Shown: positions 1 to 11,827, counted from the first letter of the stretch. The stretch: DNA of 64,000 nt from Hypoxylon rubiginosum (GCA_902806565.1 CADCXA010000055.1:434001-498000); one strand, 5' to 3'. Numbers and translations: made by a program. The notes: generated by a model not told the origin, from the sequence alone.

Positions 1-503
1 GGTAGGAGATCTAGACCTGCATCAATTATGCAAGACATTACTTTCACAGTAAGAATGCCCTTTGAAAGCTTGTGACTGGCGAATAAATATTCAAATCAAT
101 ATGCTATGCTGTATGACAGGAGTTTTTCTACCAACCGAATCCGATCTCTCAGCCCATATCAACCGCTTAGCTCACAGTGCTGAGTATTGCTGAGTATTGG
201 ACTTTGACTAATGCTTTTATTACTCGGACCATCCTAAATTGCGCAAGCATAAGTCCTCTCTTCGATATCAGGCCAAGCGAATAGAACCTCGCTTTGGCCA
301 ACCTTTCAGGGGAATTAGGAGGGAATTAGGAGAATTTCCCGTGTTGATAAATTCAATTTGATGGGACGCTAATACAATAACGAGAAAGGACGAATATGTA
401 AAAGTGGAGGTAGAGTTTGATGGTACGGGGGCAAATGGGCTGGTATTAGTGAAGCCCCGCCGCGCTTGTGCTAGATTGGGACAGCTGTATTTGATACCAC
501 CTC

Positions 504-576
504 AGCACCTAGCACCTAGCACCTAGCACCTAGCACCTAGCACCTAGCACCTAGCACCTAGCATCTAGCGCCTAGA
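504..576. repeat. 7-base minisatellite (AGCACCT)n
   Basis: About eight head-to-tail copies of a 7-base unit AGCACCT, perfect in the middle and degenerating at the right end (AGCATCT, AGCGCCT). It is intergenic, about 820 bases upstream of the first gene. Confidence 0.9.
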
Positions 577-791
577 CCATCACCTAGAGTCCACCCCTTT
601 AGACGGATAACCTTCTACTTCTAGAACTCATATATTGAGCGTTAGCATTACTTTGTACCGATTGGTTGGCGACTGTTAAGAACAGCACAACCTTATCCTA
701 AATCACAATTCCTTGACCACCTTGCACCTTTGGGCAGTTACCCAATTACCACACGCCGACCATCTGCCATCTGTCATCTGTCCTCTGTTCT

Positions 792-827
792 CTGCTCTGT
801 CTACTGCTCTGTCTACTGCTCTGTCCA
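792..827. repeat. 12-base tandem repeat, three copies
   Basis: Three consecutive copies of CTGCTCTGTCTA, the last with one change, within the pyrimidine-rich leader of the downstream gene. Confidence 0.8.
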
Positions 828-1394
828 TCTCATCTCGGTGTCCATCGTGTCTGTAACGTCTGTCAACAGTGACATTGGCATTGGCATTGGCAAACTATAA
901 CAAAGTCCGACTGCAAGGCTACAAGACCACGTTCACTTTATTCCTTTCTCGTATTCCGTCTAAATCTCCACGTACACATTACCTTTTCTGTTTCTTTAAA
1001 AGAGAAAAAAAAGGTTACCTATCGAGAATCACCCACCCTTCACTCCTGCCGAGCTGAGCCGCTTCGCCCCCTTTCGCTCTCGGCGTTAACCGACAAACCC
1101 CCTTTCCTTCGTATTGTATAATAACTGTGCACGTCTCAACATAATCGGCGCACTACCTTCCGTCACTGGTTTAGCTCCTCCGTACTCTTTCTCACACCTA
1201 GTGTTTTACAAACCACACGACACGACACGTATCTCGAGCTTCTCGAGCTTCTCAACATCGTCGGCACGCCGTCCTTCTATTTTCGAGGCACCCTGTGCTG
1301 CCATCAAAGTCTGTCGCAATCCCCATTGACTTGACCTGGTCGGCCAAGTTTAGGTACCATCTCAGGAGAGCTGCAGCGACTCGGACTCATCACC

Positions 1395-2651
1395 ATGGAT
1401 ATCTCCTCCACCCACTCAACCCTCACCACTATTGGCGGATGGGCGGTCATTTTAGGGATTAGCGGAGCTATCTGGTACCGGAGTTTGCAAAAAACGAAAG
1501 CTGCGAAGACGCCCGATCGACGCGGTTCCTTCACCAAGCAAACTGGGAGACAGAATGACGCAGACTTAGTCGGCGACAATAAGAAGAAGACCGAGAAGGC
1601 TGCAAAGCCGAAACCGAAGCCAAAATCTCCGACAAGCACTTCGAACGAAGCCGCCACAACAGGTGTAAACTATGATCGAGATGAGGACGAAGCCGCTGAC
1701 AAGAAAGCCGATCGAGAATTTGCCCGCCAATTATCCAGCACACATGCAGGCACTAAGTTTAACACCAAGAAATCGGATGACAAGCGTCAAAAGTCTGTCA
1801 AGCAATCTAAAGCTCGAGAAATCTCTGACATAGCAAGTGGAAAGACATCTGTTCCCTCTTCCCACGCTGGCGATGCCGATGATGACCTGTCACCCCAAGC
1901 CTCCCCTGTCGTCGAAGCCGTCAATGGTCAAGACGTATCCGACATGCTCGAGCCGGTACCTGCTGGTCCTTCCGTCCTCCGTTTGACCGATGTCGATTCT
2001 GTCAAGAAACCCAAGGATCGAAAACAAAAGGCACCCGAAGTCGTCGAAACCAAGAAGCAAAGACAAAACCGCAAGAAGGCCGAGGCTGCCAAGGCTGCTC
2101 GTGAGCAGGAAGAGAAAGAACGCAAAGTCTTGATGGAACAACAGCGACGGACCGCTCGTATCGCCGAGGGAAGAGCTGCCAAGGACGGTTCCGCCTTCGT
2201 GGCTAACACCAAGAACGCTTGGAATGAAAAGCCCACCAATGGCGACGGCACCTTCCAGCCTCTGGACACTTTTGAGCAGCAGAAGAAGGCCGAAGTCGTA
2301 AAGCCAAGCACCAAAAGTGCTGCCGTGGCCACCCAGGAGCAGTCTGACCCTTGGGTATCTGGCGTGCCCTCAGAGGAGGAACAAATGGAGTTGCTCCGAC
2401 AAGAAGACTCGTGGAGCGAGGTCAAGACAAAAAAGAAGGGAAAGAAGAGAGATGCCTCAGTGGAGACACCGACCCCTTCGGCTCAGGCCGTGAACGGTGC
2501 TGGTAATGTCGCAACCGCACCGGCTGCCAAGCCTGCAGCACCCGTCAACGGCACCAAGAAGCCCATCCTAGTTAGCAGCAACTCCTCCTTTGCTGCTCTC
2601 ACTCCCGAGGAGACAGATGATAACGAGGAAGAGAAGGAGTGGGATGTATGA
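1395..2651 (+). CDS. Lysine-rich single-pass membrane protein, function unknown
   Basis: This single-exon gene encodes 418 residues. Residues about 10 to 30 form one hydrophobic segment (LTTIGGWAVILGISGAIWY) directly after a short N-terminus. It is followed by basic residues, so the protein is probably anchored with its long tail in the cytosol, plausibly in the ER or outer mitochondrial membrane (inference). The rest is low-complexity: Lys/Ala/Glu-rich with a predicted charged helical stretch at about 215 to 262 and a C-terminal SWSEVKTKKKGKKR motif followed by an acidic tail ending EEEKEWDV. The layout of an N-terminal anchor plus a long lysine-rich tail recalls animal LYRIC/metadherin, but that is only an architectural likeness. 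The ATG at 1395 lies right after the pyrimidine-rich leader, and codon use is uniform along the frame. I do not recognise a named family. Confidence 0.85.
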   Translation: MDISSTHSTLTTIGGWAVILGISGAIWYRSLQKTKAAKTPDRRGSFTKQTGRQNDADLVGDNKKKTEKAAKPKPKPKSPTSTSNEAATTGVNYDRDEDEAADKKADREFARQLSSTHAGTKFNTKKSDDKRQKSVKQSKAREISDIASGKTSVPSSHAGDADDDLSPQASPVVEAVNGQDVSDMLEPVPAGPSVLRLTDVDSVKKPKDRKQKAPEVVETKKQRQNRKKAEAAKAAREQEEKERKVLMEQQRRTARIAEGRAAKDGSAFVANTKNAWNEKPTNGDGTFQPLDTFEQQKKAEVVKPSTKSAAVATQEQSDPWVSGVPSEEEQMELLRQEDSWSEVKTKKKGKKRDASVETPTPSAQAVNGAGNVATAPAAKPAAPVNGTKKPILVSSNSSFAALTPEETDDNEEEKEWDV

Positions 2652-4690
2652 AGGGCTGGGGATACTGGGTTATTTGACGCCTGAGTCGGCGTCACAGTTT
2701 GCTTCACTATACATTTTTTCTCCGCCGTGAATATTGCATGGATTCGACCATCTTCCATCATTTCCCTTTTCCGCGGTCGACTCTACTTTGTTGTACAATA
2801 TTCCCAAATACCAAATCACCCTTTTCGGACGGAGGACATCGAGGATTTCACAAAAAATGAATCAGGGCGTGGGCTTGGGTTGGGCTACAATCCATAGCTC
2901 TTCTTTTTACTGTGCGTCTAAACGAATACAAATATCATCAACCAGTCACTCTTGTCTTGTGTCAATGACCATGTTGCAATATTCCGCTGTAACCTGCAGC
3001 TCCTGACCTCCATTCCCGATGTGTCATGTCATTATCCCGTTCCGTATTGAAGGATCGTACTAGTATCTGCGATCTGTGGTTTGCCAGCTATTGATTGACA
3101 TGTTTGCATGTTTGCCCCTTTCTTTGTGTTTATATTATTGGTATGGAGGACAGAATCAACCCAAGTTCGGCCATTCCCCCTGAATGGGGTGTAACCAGAA
3201 CCTTTCGCTCAAGTGGAGATTGGGCATCACAGAGACTAACAGCAAAACAAATAAGAAAATACCCTTTCAGCTACTCGATGACAGATATTGTAGTTGGTGC
3301 CTTTACACTAATGATCTATTCACTTACGTAGGGAGATTGTAGGCTAAGCTCAGGCTGGCGACAGCAATTTTTAACTCCCCTTTCTCTTTTGACAGAGTGA
3401 TATGACTCTCAAGGACTCAGGGGCCGGCGGGAAGATAGCTCAACTTCAGTTACTTGCGCCTATATGGAGAGAAGACTGTCGGTCATAGTAGATGTGGGCT
3501 CAAGCAAAACGATTACTACCTGGGTAGGTAAGTAGTGGGAGGAAACCTCACTCCATAAAGCTAATGCTGAAAAGAGCTCTTCGCCGGTCTTGATGCTCCC
3601 CTTATGTGATGTTGTGTTGAAGAACAGTTCATCCCGGTTCTCGTACTATATGCTAATCTAAAGCAGTGATCGTACGCCAATAATTAGGTGGCAGCATGAA
3701 GTCAATAACACCCTGCCGTTCTTGAATAAAGACTTAATTGCCCATCTTGAAGGGAACGTGCTGTATTTTCCAGGCACTAAGGCTTGAACACATTTACTAA
3801 GAGGCTCGCTGGCCTGGTTCACATACTTAATAGCATCTAGCATGCAATTACATGATATGTGATATGCTCCATGAAATAAGAACGCGCTCGTGGGTATTCC
3901 GGCCCTCGTTTCTGCAAGCTTGTAAAGAGTACTAAGCAAGGAGTTTCACCTCCACGATTCTTCTGAGAGCCAGTAGAGTTCGCCACACCAGATTCAGTTG
4001 TCCAAAGAACAATTGTGTTTAGACCACATGCTGGTCACATAAGGAATCTCTTCAACCAGTGAACCAATTACTTATAGCTATTGGATAGTGTTTGAGTCGG
4101 TATTGGAGTCGGTGGACTCTATATATCATGTGAAAGGTCATAGGACCACACACGTGTTGCTAAGAACGACGTTCATAGGAAATACAGAATCAGTTGGTAT
4201 GCGCAAAGACAACATATTTGAGAAATATGCGTGCAACTGGGCACAACGATGTAGAAATAGACAGGTGACCAGGAATGAGGTTATTTATTGTAACAAGGCG
4301 GGCGTCTTCATAAACCAGATGAGGTAACGATTAGCAAGTTATGACCAATAAGATTGATAACTTGTGAGCAGATGAATTTCGGGCCACGATAGACTTTCCG
4401 GTGTTGAAATACTCGTATTAATCTGTGCACTATGACATGTAGTTACCCATGTACATACATATGTAGCTATTTGCGTATATTAGTGACAAGTCCAAGTGAT
4501 TATAAGATACGTGTCAGTGAGTGAATATGTTGAAAACTTTGCTAGTTATGAGTTGGTTCCTTTTCTCGAGCGCATTCCATGGGTATATGCACCGTTACAG
4601 ATTTGGCAATCCGGAGCGATAGTGATTGGAGGAAATTGTGGCTTTCGAGGGCGAAGTCGTGGGATCATGTAGATTCTGACGTATACGATG

Positions 4691-4720
4691 TGATTATCAT
4701 TGATTATCATTGATTATCAT
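4691..4720. repeat. 10-base tandem repeat, three perfect copies
   Basis: TGATTATCAT is repeated three times without change in intergenic DNA. Confidence 0.9.
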
Positions 4721-4773
4721 GGCTGAGCCCACGTTATTCCCCAAGGCTACTTAAGCAGCCAGGCAGCTAAGTA

Positions 4774-4825
4774 GGCTGTAGGCTGGAGGCTGTAGGCTGG
4801 AGGCTGTAGGCTGGAGGCTGTAGGC
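4774..4825. repeat. 14-base minisatellite, about 3.7 copies
   Basis: The unit is GGCTGTAGGCTGGA, itself made of two similar 7-base halves (GGCTGTA and GGCTGGA). It is intergenic. Confidence 0.88.
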
Positions 4826-5718
4826 ATCCAGGCATCATACCATACGTGTAAGTTGCGGATAGGTGAGAAACTTAATAATTATGACTCTATTTTGTATTAT
4901 GCGTAGTGATTGCGTAAGAAACACGAGTCGAAAGAGAGATTTCCTATTGAGAGATTTCCGATGCCCTTAATGGCTGTCATTATGCATTTCGGTTCATTAT
5001 CCACCTGGGCAGAATGTAACACTCGCAAATGTTCCTGGGAATTTTTATGCGGGGAGAATGCACAAAGGGATAGGCGCCAGAATGGTTTGAATGCTTAATG
5101 TAATGCACAGGAAGCACGGGGCAAGCCCGCACCAGGCAAAAGGGCGAGCAAGGGTAAAACGTGACATTGATAGCAAGCGAGTGATTATCCAAATTCCAAT
5201 TCGAGGGTCCCGACGAGGGGCTCAAGCCTGGACCCGACGGAACCCAGAACCAGCGATGCGAACCACTAGCATTGCAGTATGCGTAAATGAATGCGCCACG
5301 ATGATGGTAATGCAGCGGTGCAGTGGTGGGGATTAGTTGGGCGATAAACCCCACCTCCCGTTGTATTAGTTGGAGAAATGCGTACTATGGATGTACTATT
5401 AGAAAGCCACAGGGGTTATTTGGCTCGCGAAGCCTGGGATTAGATGGGATAAGAAGGGGGGTAAGGTGTCATTTACAGGGGCACCACCACCTCTCCCCTG
5501 CTTTCGCCTAGCCTTTTAGGGCCCCGTCGAGGCCCGTAGCGAGCCATAATGTGGCGTGTGAAACGTGCTTGGAGGTACTGCAGGCGCCTGTAAGCTGTTG
5601 CCCAGGTGAGGTGTGAGCTGTGAACTGTGAGGGTACAAGTACCTATGTACCTAAGTACCTACCTGGAAAGCAACCCCCCGAATCCCCCATCTCACCAAAC
5701 TAACGACCTAATTGGTCG

Positions 5719-5732
5719 CCCCCCCCCCCCCC
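5719..5732. repeat. Poly-C run of 14
   Basis: Fourteen consecutive C bases in intergenic DNA. Run length in such tracts is often misread, so the exact number should not be relied on. Confidence 0.85.
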
Positions 5733-6577
5733 AAAACTTGAATGCAGGGAATCGCAGGTTGCGTGGGATCGTCCTCACGCATTCCCGTCGATAAACTGTC
5801 AATCAGTTCTATCAGTTCTCTCTACATCTTCGAATCCTGACTGAATTCACGTTCCGGATCTCAACTCCACTCACTTGCTTCCCTTTCGTCCAACTGTTCA
5901 ATGTTGTGCCGCTGTTGCCGACTGTAGCTTCACGCTTGTCTCTCACTTTGTATTTCCTGAATCAAGGTTCTATATTCCTTCTAAACAAGTGACAGTTTGA
6001 TTACGTTCTACATTTTTTTATACTTTCCCATCACAACAACTTCTTCCCCTTACTCTCTTACCAACCAGTTTGCCGTCGCAAGTCGTCTCTTGTTTCACCA
6101 GATTCCTTTCCTCCTTCGTTTCAACACTGCATTACTTCTAGCCTCACCTTCAGCTTCTCCAATTTGCGAATCCTCATAGTCGATTGAGCAATTTTTAGAT
6201 CCCGCCCAAGTCTATTGTAACAATTCAATTCTCTCGATATACGCTAGATCTGGATATCAACAAACATTTTATCTCCTTCCTATACCGACGAACCCCCTCA
6301 CTTTCGCATATCAGAGACGGAGCCTTGATCCGTTTTAACTTATCCTCACCGACAATACAATTCTTCTCGTCTTCTAAATCAAATTTACATTACTCCGTGA
6401 AGCCGTTCTTACCGTGAATCGCCATTCCCCGAAACCAACCCCCAAAACCTCCCGAAACATCCGTCGAGTCCGATTGTTTTGCCGATGTCATCGCTAAAGA
6501 TAGTCTCGTCCTCCTCAACTTAAGCCTTATTAGGCATAAAATCCAACGTCCTACCGACAGGGCGCTTGGCTCTTATC

Positions 6578-7930
6578 ATGTCGTTCGGCGTCGCAGTCCA
6601 GTCTGCCATCTTCTACTTGGTATCTTGTGCGCCATGTCTCCAAGCAAGGCATCACCAACAGTCGAAGTCGAGGGCGAAGAAGGAACGGATAGAGAAGGCA
6701 CGCATCCAGGCCGAGAATCCTGGATCGTATCAGCACCCGGACCCCTTCAACACAAATCCATACTGGACGGAGGAAATCATGATGGGGCCTCACATAGAAG
6801 CGAAGAAGTATACCGGTGGTACTAAGAATACTAGTCACAAGCGCCTCAACAGTTCGGGAAAGGAGAGCACAAGCGTCGCTGGTAGCAGTACCAGGGTCGA
6901 CACCCCGAGCTTAGGTAGCTCTCACACAGCCGTTGCTGAGGAGATAAAATTCAGTTTTTCGACCACATTGTCAGATGATTGGAATCGAAAGCGATACCAG
7001 AGGGAAGACGAAGAGCTATGGGGGGACGAGAGGTCGCGCACGGGTCATAAGCTGATGGACGCTATTAAGCATGCGGGATCATCGGCTGGTCGACTCCTTG
7101 AAGCCAGCTTAGGGATGGAGCCGAAAACAGTCACCGAAGAAGACAGACACAACTTCTATTTCGCCCCGAGGAATCCCCCTGTTAACGAATACCACCCCCC
7201 GATCGTGCGACAGAAGCCCACTCATAAGGATGCTAACAGGTGGATGTTACAGCCACCTCCGCCTGCCAAAGTCATGGAAGGCAAAGTACCAGTGAGCAGG
7301 AGTGGAAGCTTAGCGAGCCACATGAGCCGTAGGACAACAATGAGTGACGCACCCAGCTTGGGCCGACTAGTTCATGAAAGAGCTGTGGAAGCCAAACTCA
7401 GGAGCGGCGAGCTACCGTCGGATTTTGACTCGTCATCAACAGTTCACAGGCCTATGAATAGGAAAAATACCTCTTCAAGTCGAGGACGTCAAGGCCACCG
7501 AGCCACGAGAAGTAGAAGTCTTTCGTTGGAGTCCTCCGATACTTCTGACGGGCTTCCGAGGAGAAAAAGTCGACGAGCCAGGCCATCAACAGCGGCTGAT
7601 TTCGATTCTTCGGAAGAGGACGAATATTACTTACGGAGCACGGATTCATTTGGACGGGGTAGGAGGGCGGCTCGACGACCGACATTACAACCAATATCCA
7701 GTTCGCAGGAAAATGAAAAAGACTCAAGGGAGATTGTACCAACAAAAGCAAACGAGGGACAGTCACTTACTCGATCAGCCAGCACTGCACTTGCCAATGT
7801 CACGAACAGCTCTGGTCCGATACAACCGAAGGGGATCCCGACCGACGTACCTGGTGATGAGAAACTACAGAAAACCGAGTCGGAGAAGCCTGCGATCGTT
7901 TTAGGGCCCCCGCTGGTAGTAGCAGCATAG
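6578..7930 (+). CDS. Conserved fungal hypothetical protein with hydrophobic N-terminus
   Basis: I place the start at the ATG at 6578; the open frame extends to a TTG at 6566, but the ATG gives the usual MSFGVAVQSAIF beginning. The product is 450 residues. Residues about 4 to 22 are hydrophobic and end in CAPCLQARHH, either a weak signal or anchor segment or a palmitoylation site. Next come a charged helix (SKSRAKKERIEKARIQAEN) and a short ordered-looking block (PGSYQHPDPFNTNPYWTEE). The remaining two thirds are Ser/Arg-rich and probably disordered, with an RSRSLSLESSD stretch and acidic DSSEEDEYY that suggest phosphorylation. No enzyme motif is visible. The ordered first 75 residues plus a disordered tail fit a conserved fungal family of unknown role. 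The leader upstream is long and pyrimidine-rich. I cannot exclude a 3' intron extending the gene past the TAG at 7928. Confidence 0.8.
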   Translation: MSFGVAVQSAIFYLVSCAPCLQARHHQQSKSRAKKERIEKARIQAENPGSYQHPDPFNTNPYWTEEIMMGPHIEAKKYTGGTKNTSHKRLNSSGKESTSVAGSSTRVDTPSLGSSHTAVAEEIKFSFSTTLSDDWNRKRYQREDEELWGDERSRTGHKLMDAIKHAGSSAGRLLEASLGMEPKTVTEEDRHNFYFAPRNPPVNEYHPPIVRQKPTHKDANRWMLQPPPPAKVMEGKVPVSRSGSLASHMSRRTTMSDAPSLGRLVHERAVEAKLRSGELPSDFDSSSTVHRPMNRKNTSSSRGRQGHRATRSRSLSLESSDTSDGLPRRKSRRARPSTAADFDSSEEDEYYLRSTDSFGRGRRAARRPTLQPISSSQENEKDSREIVPTKANEGQSLTRSASTALANVTNSSGPIQPKGIPTDVPGDEKLQKTESEKPAIVLGPPLVVAA

Positions 7931-8838
7931 AGTCGTTGGACGAATCATTAGTTGGATCGGATAGTGGCGTAGAGCTACGTTCACCCCCGAGTTGCACAAC
8001 ACCGACAAAAACGGGGATACGCCGAATGGGCAGTTCTGCTTGGTTAAATTATTGTAAAAGTAACACAACAAGGGTTTTTATCATGGGATCAAAATGCATG
8101 TCAATTTTAGGGTAGGGTTTGCATCAACAGAACGCATGGCGTATGGCATGGCTCGCGTTCAAAAATTCTTGGGGCTCGGTTGGGCGTTTATATTAGTATT
8201 GCAGACCAGAGCACAAAATTCTACAATTTCAACGTTCGAACAATGGTTCCTGCAATTTCTCCATTTTCCGAGGTATTTCGAATATCCCCCATAAAGAGCC
8301 ACTTGAGAAGTTGCTTGAGGTCCTGTTATATCGACTACGCGAGCTATTACGAGGCTAACCATGCGGTAAAGAAAACCGTTATACGGTTAGAAGACGGATT
8401 TGAAGAAGAATTCATCATTTCATCTTCTTCATCTTAGGTACGCTTATTAGAGCACTATGGCAATGATTATTCGGGAAAGGGAGAAGAACATCACTTTCTT
8501 GGAAGGGAACCATTCTTCCACTCTATTCTACGTCGTTTACACACTTTGCCGCTATGGCAGGTATTTTGTCTCCTCGAAAAGACGACAAAGCATGGTACAT
8601 ATCCCTTCAAGTTAAAATAGGGGCAATTGGCATGGAACCAATTACCTACACAGCCACACTAACATATGCAGGATATATGTATATCAACTTCCCCATCCCT
8701 TTTTACATAAAGAGACCTAAATTTTCCCCTCTCGATTACGTGTAAGCTATTGGTTTTTGATCGTTAGGTAGCACCTTTATTCCTAAACGCCAATTCAACT
8801 TATCCTACGCTGAGTATACAGACACTTAACCCAAGATC
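7931..8838. other. Intergenic, no supported gene
   Basis: It contains several short open frames (8094, 8180, 8554) on the plus strand, all AT-leaning and without recognisable products. The last 80 bases are presumably the promoter and leader of the hydrolase gene at 8839. Confidence 0.5.
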
Positions 8839-9606
8839 ATGCCTGACAAGCCGGTTATCGTCCTTGTTCCCGGAGCCTGGTCGGTCCCCGCCATGTTCAA
8901 AAGTTGGTCAAGGCACTAGAAGCGAGGTCGTTTACCGTACACGTCCCGTCGCTCCCGACCAATAACGGTGCCCGACCCCCTAATTCGTCTTACGAAGCAG
9001 ACGTTTCGGCAGTGGGGACGGTACTCTCCTCGCTCGTGAACGCCGGGAAGGACGTCTTTATGCTGATGCACTCCTACGGCGGCGCGGTTGGCACCGACGC
9101 CGTCCGGGGGCTCGCCCGCCGAGACCGCGAAGCCGGCGGGCTTCCCGGCGGCGTCGTGCACATGCTCTTCCTCGCCGGGTACCTCCTCGCCCGGGGCCAG
9201 AGCGTCTGGAAGATCATCGAGAAGTCGGGCCTCATGGCGCAGATGGCGCCGCACGTCGTCATCGAGGAGGACGGCACCTGGCTCCCCAGGGGACGCGGTC
9301 TGGGGCATGTACCACGACCTGGACCCGGAGGACCAGGAGGAGCAGAAGTGCCTGGTCATGCCTAACGCCGTGGCGTGCACGTACGGCGAGGTCGCGTACG
9401 AGGCGTGGAGGGATATCCCGAGCACTTATGTCCGTACCACGGCCGATCGATGGGTTCCGCCCGTGTACCAGGATATCTGCGTGGCGAACGCAAGGGATGC
9501 CGGCGTGCCTCTGAGTGTCGAGGTGTTCCATTATGGACATTCAGTGTATATGAAATATCCGAACGAAATGGCGGATTTGGTTGTTAAGGCGACGGAATCG
9601 ACATGA
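8839..9606 (+). pseudogene. Alpha/beta hydrolase gene broken by two single-base frameshifts
   Basis: The family layout is complete but spread over two frames. From the ATG at 8839 the frame reads MPDKPVIVLVPGAWSVPAMF, the usual first strand and oxyanion region, then stops. The next part, KALEARSFTVHVPSLP and the nucleophile elbow MHSYGGAVG, is in another frame. From about 9,292 the original frame resumes and carries TTADRWVPP (acid region) and FHYGHSVYMKYP (catalytic histidine region). The first break is at the AAAA run 8899-8902 and is explained by one missing base. The second is at CCCCAGGGG (9284-9292) and is explained by one extra base. The two changes cancel, so the overall span is 256 codons including the stop, a normal length. 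Introns cannot explain the breaks because the family sequence is continuous across both. It is either a recent pseudogene or a gene with homopolymer sequencing errors. The middle part (9,060-9,420) is notably GC-rich. Confidence 0.82.
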
Positions 9607-9789
9607 CTTCGAAGGATAGGCTAGTCGCATATCGGGTTGATATTTTAGGTAGTCGTCCGGAGAACTCGTTCCTAGGTACCTGTCAGTCTCTGAGATGGCT
9701 CTGATTTAATCCTATTCATACCTACCTGTCTAAGAATGAACGCGGTCTCACTCGGTATTCAGCTCAGATCAGGTAGGTAAGCGATATAG

Positions 9790-10926
9790 TTATGCATGAT
9801 TAGGTCCCGTATCTGGACTCGACTTTGCAGCTTGGGCTCCGAATCCCCTCGAGTTGGCGCTGCGGGTTCGCTGCAACGTTATGGCATCGTTCGATGCTAA
9901 GCGCTTTTGGTGTACCTGAGTTGCTTTCCGATGCCACTCCTTGAACATATTTGCCAGTGGCGGCATACACGCGCAGATGATGCCGACGGCGCACTCCTGG
10001 ATTGTCCAAATGCTAGATCCCCAGATAGTTTCTGTTCACGACTGCTTAGCTGGACAATCTTGCGGCCAGCGGAGGAAGCCTTTATTAAAAACTTACGCGT
10101 CACGTCCTCCTCTCTCCATCTGCGTAGTGTGACTACTCGCAAAACGCTGCAGATACATATGCTAGTAGGACGGTTAGCACGCTCTGGACGATTAAGTGAG
10201 ACGGGGTTGTTGAGCCGACATACAAGATACCGACGAGGAAGACAGCACAAAGCTGTAACTTTCTCTTTTTCGTCATATTTAGGCTCCATATCATTGGGAG
10301 CGGGAGGAGTAACAGGGTGAAATCCCAGATAACATTAGAGACGGAGATGGCTAGGTAGGCTACAGGCCCGTCAAGGCAGTGCTTTTCATCTGTCGGTTCC
10401 CAAAAATCGTGGATCGGTTTGCAGAAGAAGATCTGCAAAAGCAGTATGCAGAGAGACCATATCATTAGAACAGTGCCTAGTAACGCTGTGATGATCCCGA
10501 AGACTCGAGTGACGAAGATCCGGCGGTATAGCAACAGAATGGACATCTTTACGGCGGTACTGCAACACGTGTATAAGATAATGCACGCATATAGCATCTG
10601 GATCGTGTGGTTAGCTTGCTCGATGGTTGGGTCAGAACGCAATAGCATATACCGCTTACGATCAGAAAGTGCCTTAGTTGCACGGGGCTAAACTCGACCA
10701 GCGGCGCCCCGCCATATCCGTAAGGACCGAATAAAAGGAGGTGACAGACCATGACACCGACCATGAATACATAACTGGCCAGGGACACCCAATCGTCGAT
10801 TCCTATAGTCCGACTCCTCCCGCGCGCCACGAACCGCAACCCGATAATCAGGGTTGAAAAGACTAAGAAGATGGACGCAGTGATGATGACATTAATGCCG
10901 CCTCGTGATATCGCTTCCACGGCCAT
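9790..10926 (-). CDS. Rhodopsin-domain (Pth11/SAT4-type) integral membrane protein
   Basis: Four exons on the minus strand: 10660-10926, 10224-10597, 10097-10161 and 9790-10031. They give 948 bases and 315 residues. The introns of 62, 62 and 65 bases have GTAAGC, GTATGT and GTAAGT donors, GCTAAC or GCTAAG branch points and CAG/TAG acceptors, and all phases match. The protein has about seven hydrophobic helices and the signatures of the fungal rhodopsin-domain family: an RxxARGRSRTIGIDDW loop after helix 1-2, SILLLYRRIF in the middle helix, ISNVIWD-like SVSNVIWDFTLLLLPLPMIW, and CAVGIICACMPPLA in the last helix. The C-terminal tail is short. Members of this family are plasma-membrane receptors or scaffolds of mostly unknown ligand; Pth11 of rice blast fungus is the known example. 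This copy lacks an N-terminal cysteine-rich CFEM domain. Confidence 0.85.
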
Positions 10927-11827
10927 ATTCGCACGTCTTCACTGGGGAACCGGAGATTATCGTGTGGGACGAACGTGAAGGATAAAGCAGCCAACACATT
11001 CAAACAAACAAAGGAGGCCCTTTACGGTACCACAAGCTGCAAGAGGGCGTCGGAAAGTTGATGTTATACGTACAGCCCGACAGGTAGCTATTAAATCGAC
11101 TGGCGTTTCGCGGTCAAAACGAGAATCGAGAGCAATCAATGTAATTCTATTTTCGAGACAGAGAACCGACACTCTGGGTTATTGTAGGTCTTCTTTAAAG
11201 GCATCCTTTGAACCTTCGTCTCGGCCCCGTTACCTTAGCAAATAAGTTTTGATTGGCTCTTGAGATGGTTGTTGAAAGAAATGAGACTGCGGAGCAAGAG
11301 CCGAAGGTACTCCCAAAGCGGATGGAATGAACAATAGGGCTATTTCTTGGCCTCTATCCGGCCGGAGTTATACTTCCTATGTATATAAAGACAGGAAAGC
11401 AACTAGGAAGATACTGCTAAGGGAATTTTCTGGTTATCAGATGTCCGGTTTATACCTTGACACTTCCGAAGACTTCTCTTTGTCTTTTGCGGGGATCTAG
11501 CCATTTTGCCCCTGACCCTTTGGGTAGGGGGTGAGACGGGAGTCTACAAGAACGATGGCAAGACTAGGTCTAAGCCCATACCCGTCTTTAGAGTGGTCTT
11601 GAGTTCAACTGTTCATTAGTGATTGAGTACGGTAGGTTATGATCCTCCATCCATAGATTCTACATACTACGACTACGATCACGACGTAAGACTGAGAACC
11701 AGACATCACACCCATGACGTTAAGTGACTCTGTTCCTACATACAACAGCTTTTCGATTATATACCTATGTATTTTACATGGATGATGGTACAAATGAAGA
11801 AAAGCGACTGTTAAGTATTGTACAAAC
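10927..11827. other. Intergenic, no supported gene
   Basis: The right side of this stretch is the 3' end of the convergently placed DUF1295-like gene and the left side is the promoter of the rhodopsin-domain gene. Two short minus-strand open frames (10957, 11605) look like chance. Confidence 0.5.

Larger units (their letters stand above)
1..1394. other. Upstream region and 5' leader of the lysine-rich membrane protein gene
   Basis: I see no supportable gene. The stretch holds two short tandem repeats (listed separately). From about 700 to 1,390 it becomes pyrimidine-rich with repeated TCTG, CTCT and CCAC runs, which is typical of fungal promoters and 5' untranslated leaders and fits the gene starting at 1395. 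Short open frames at 869 and 1114 have no family resemblance and lie in this leader. Confidence 0.6.
2652..6577. other. Long intergenic region, no supported gene
   Basis: In 3.9 kb I find only short open frames (under 125 codons) on both strands with no family resemblance or coherent codon use. The stretch holds two minisatellites at 4,691 and 4,774, a 14-C run at 5,719, and a TACCTATGTACC-type motif at about 5,640. From about 5,850 it becomes a pyrimidine-rich leader for the gene at 6578. Confidence 0.55.

Noticed and set aside
504..576. Regularly spaced repeat that could be taken for a CRISPR array or telomere repeat
   Set aside because: The units are contiguous 7-mers with no spacers, and the unit is not TTAGGG. 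The host is a fungus.
8839..9606. Introns as the cause of the two frame changes in the hydrolase
   Set aside because: The conserved protein is continuous across both sites, leaving no room for an intron of even 40 bases, whereas single-base changes in homopolymers explain both.
10013..10096. Longer third intron (acceptor CTAG at 10013) in the rhodopsin-domain gene
   Set aside because: It would put the CAVGIICACMPPLA helix out of frame; the acceptor at 10032 keeps the frame and total length divisible by three.
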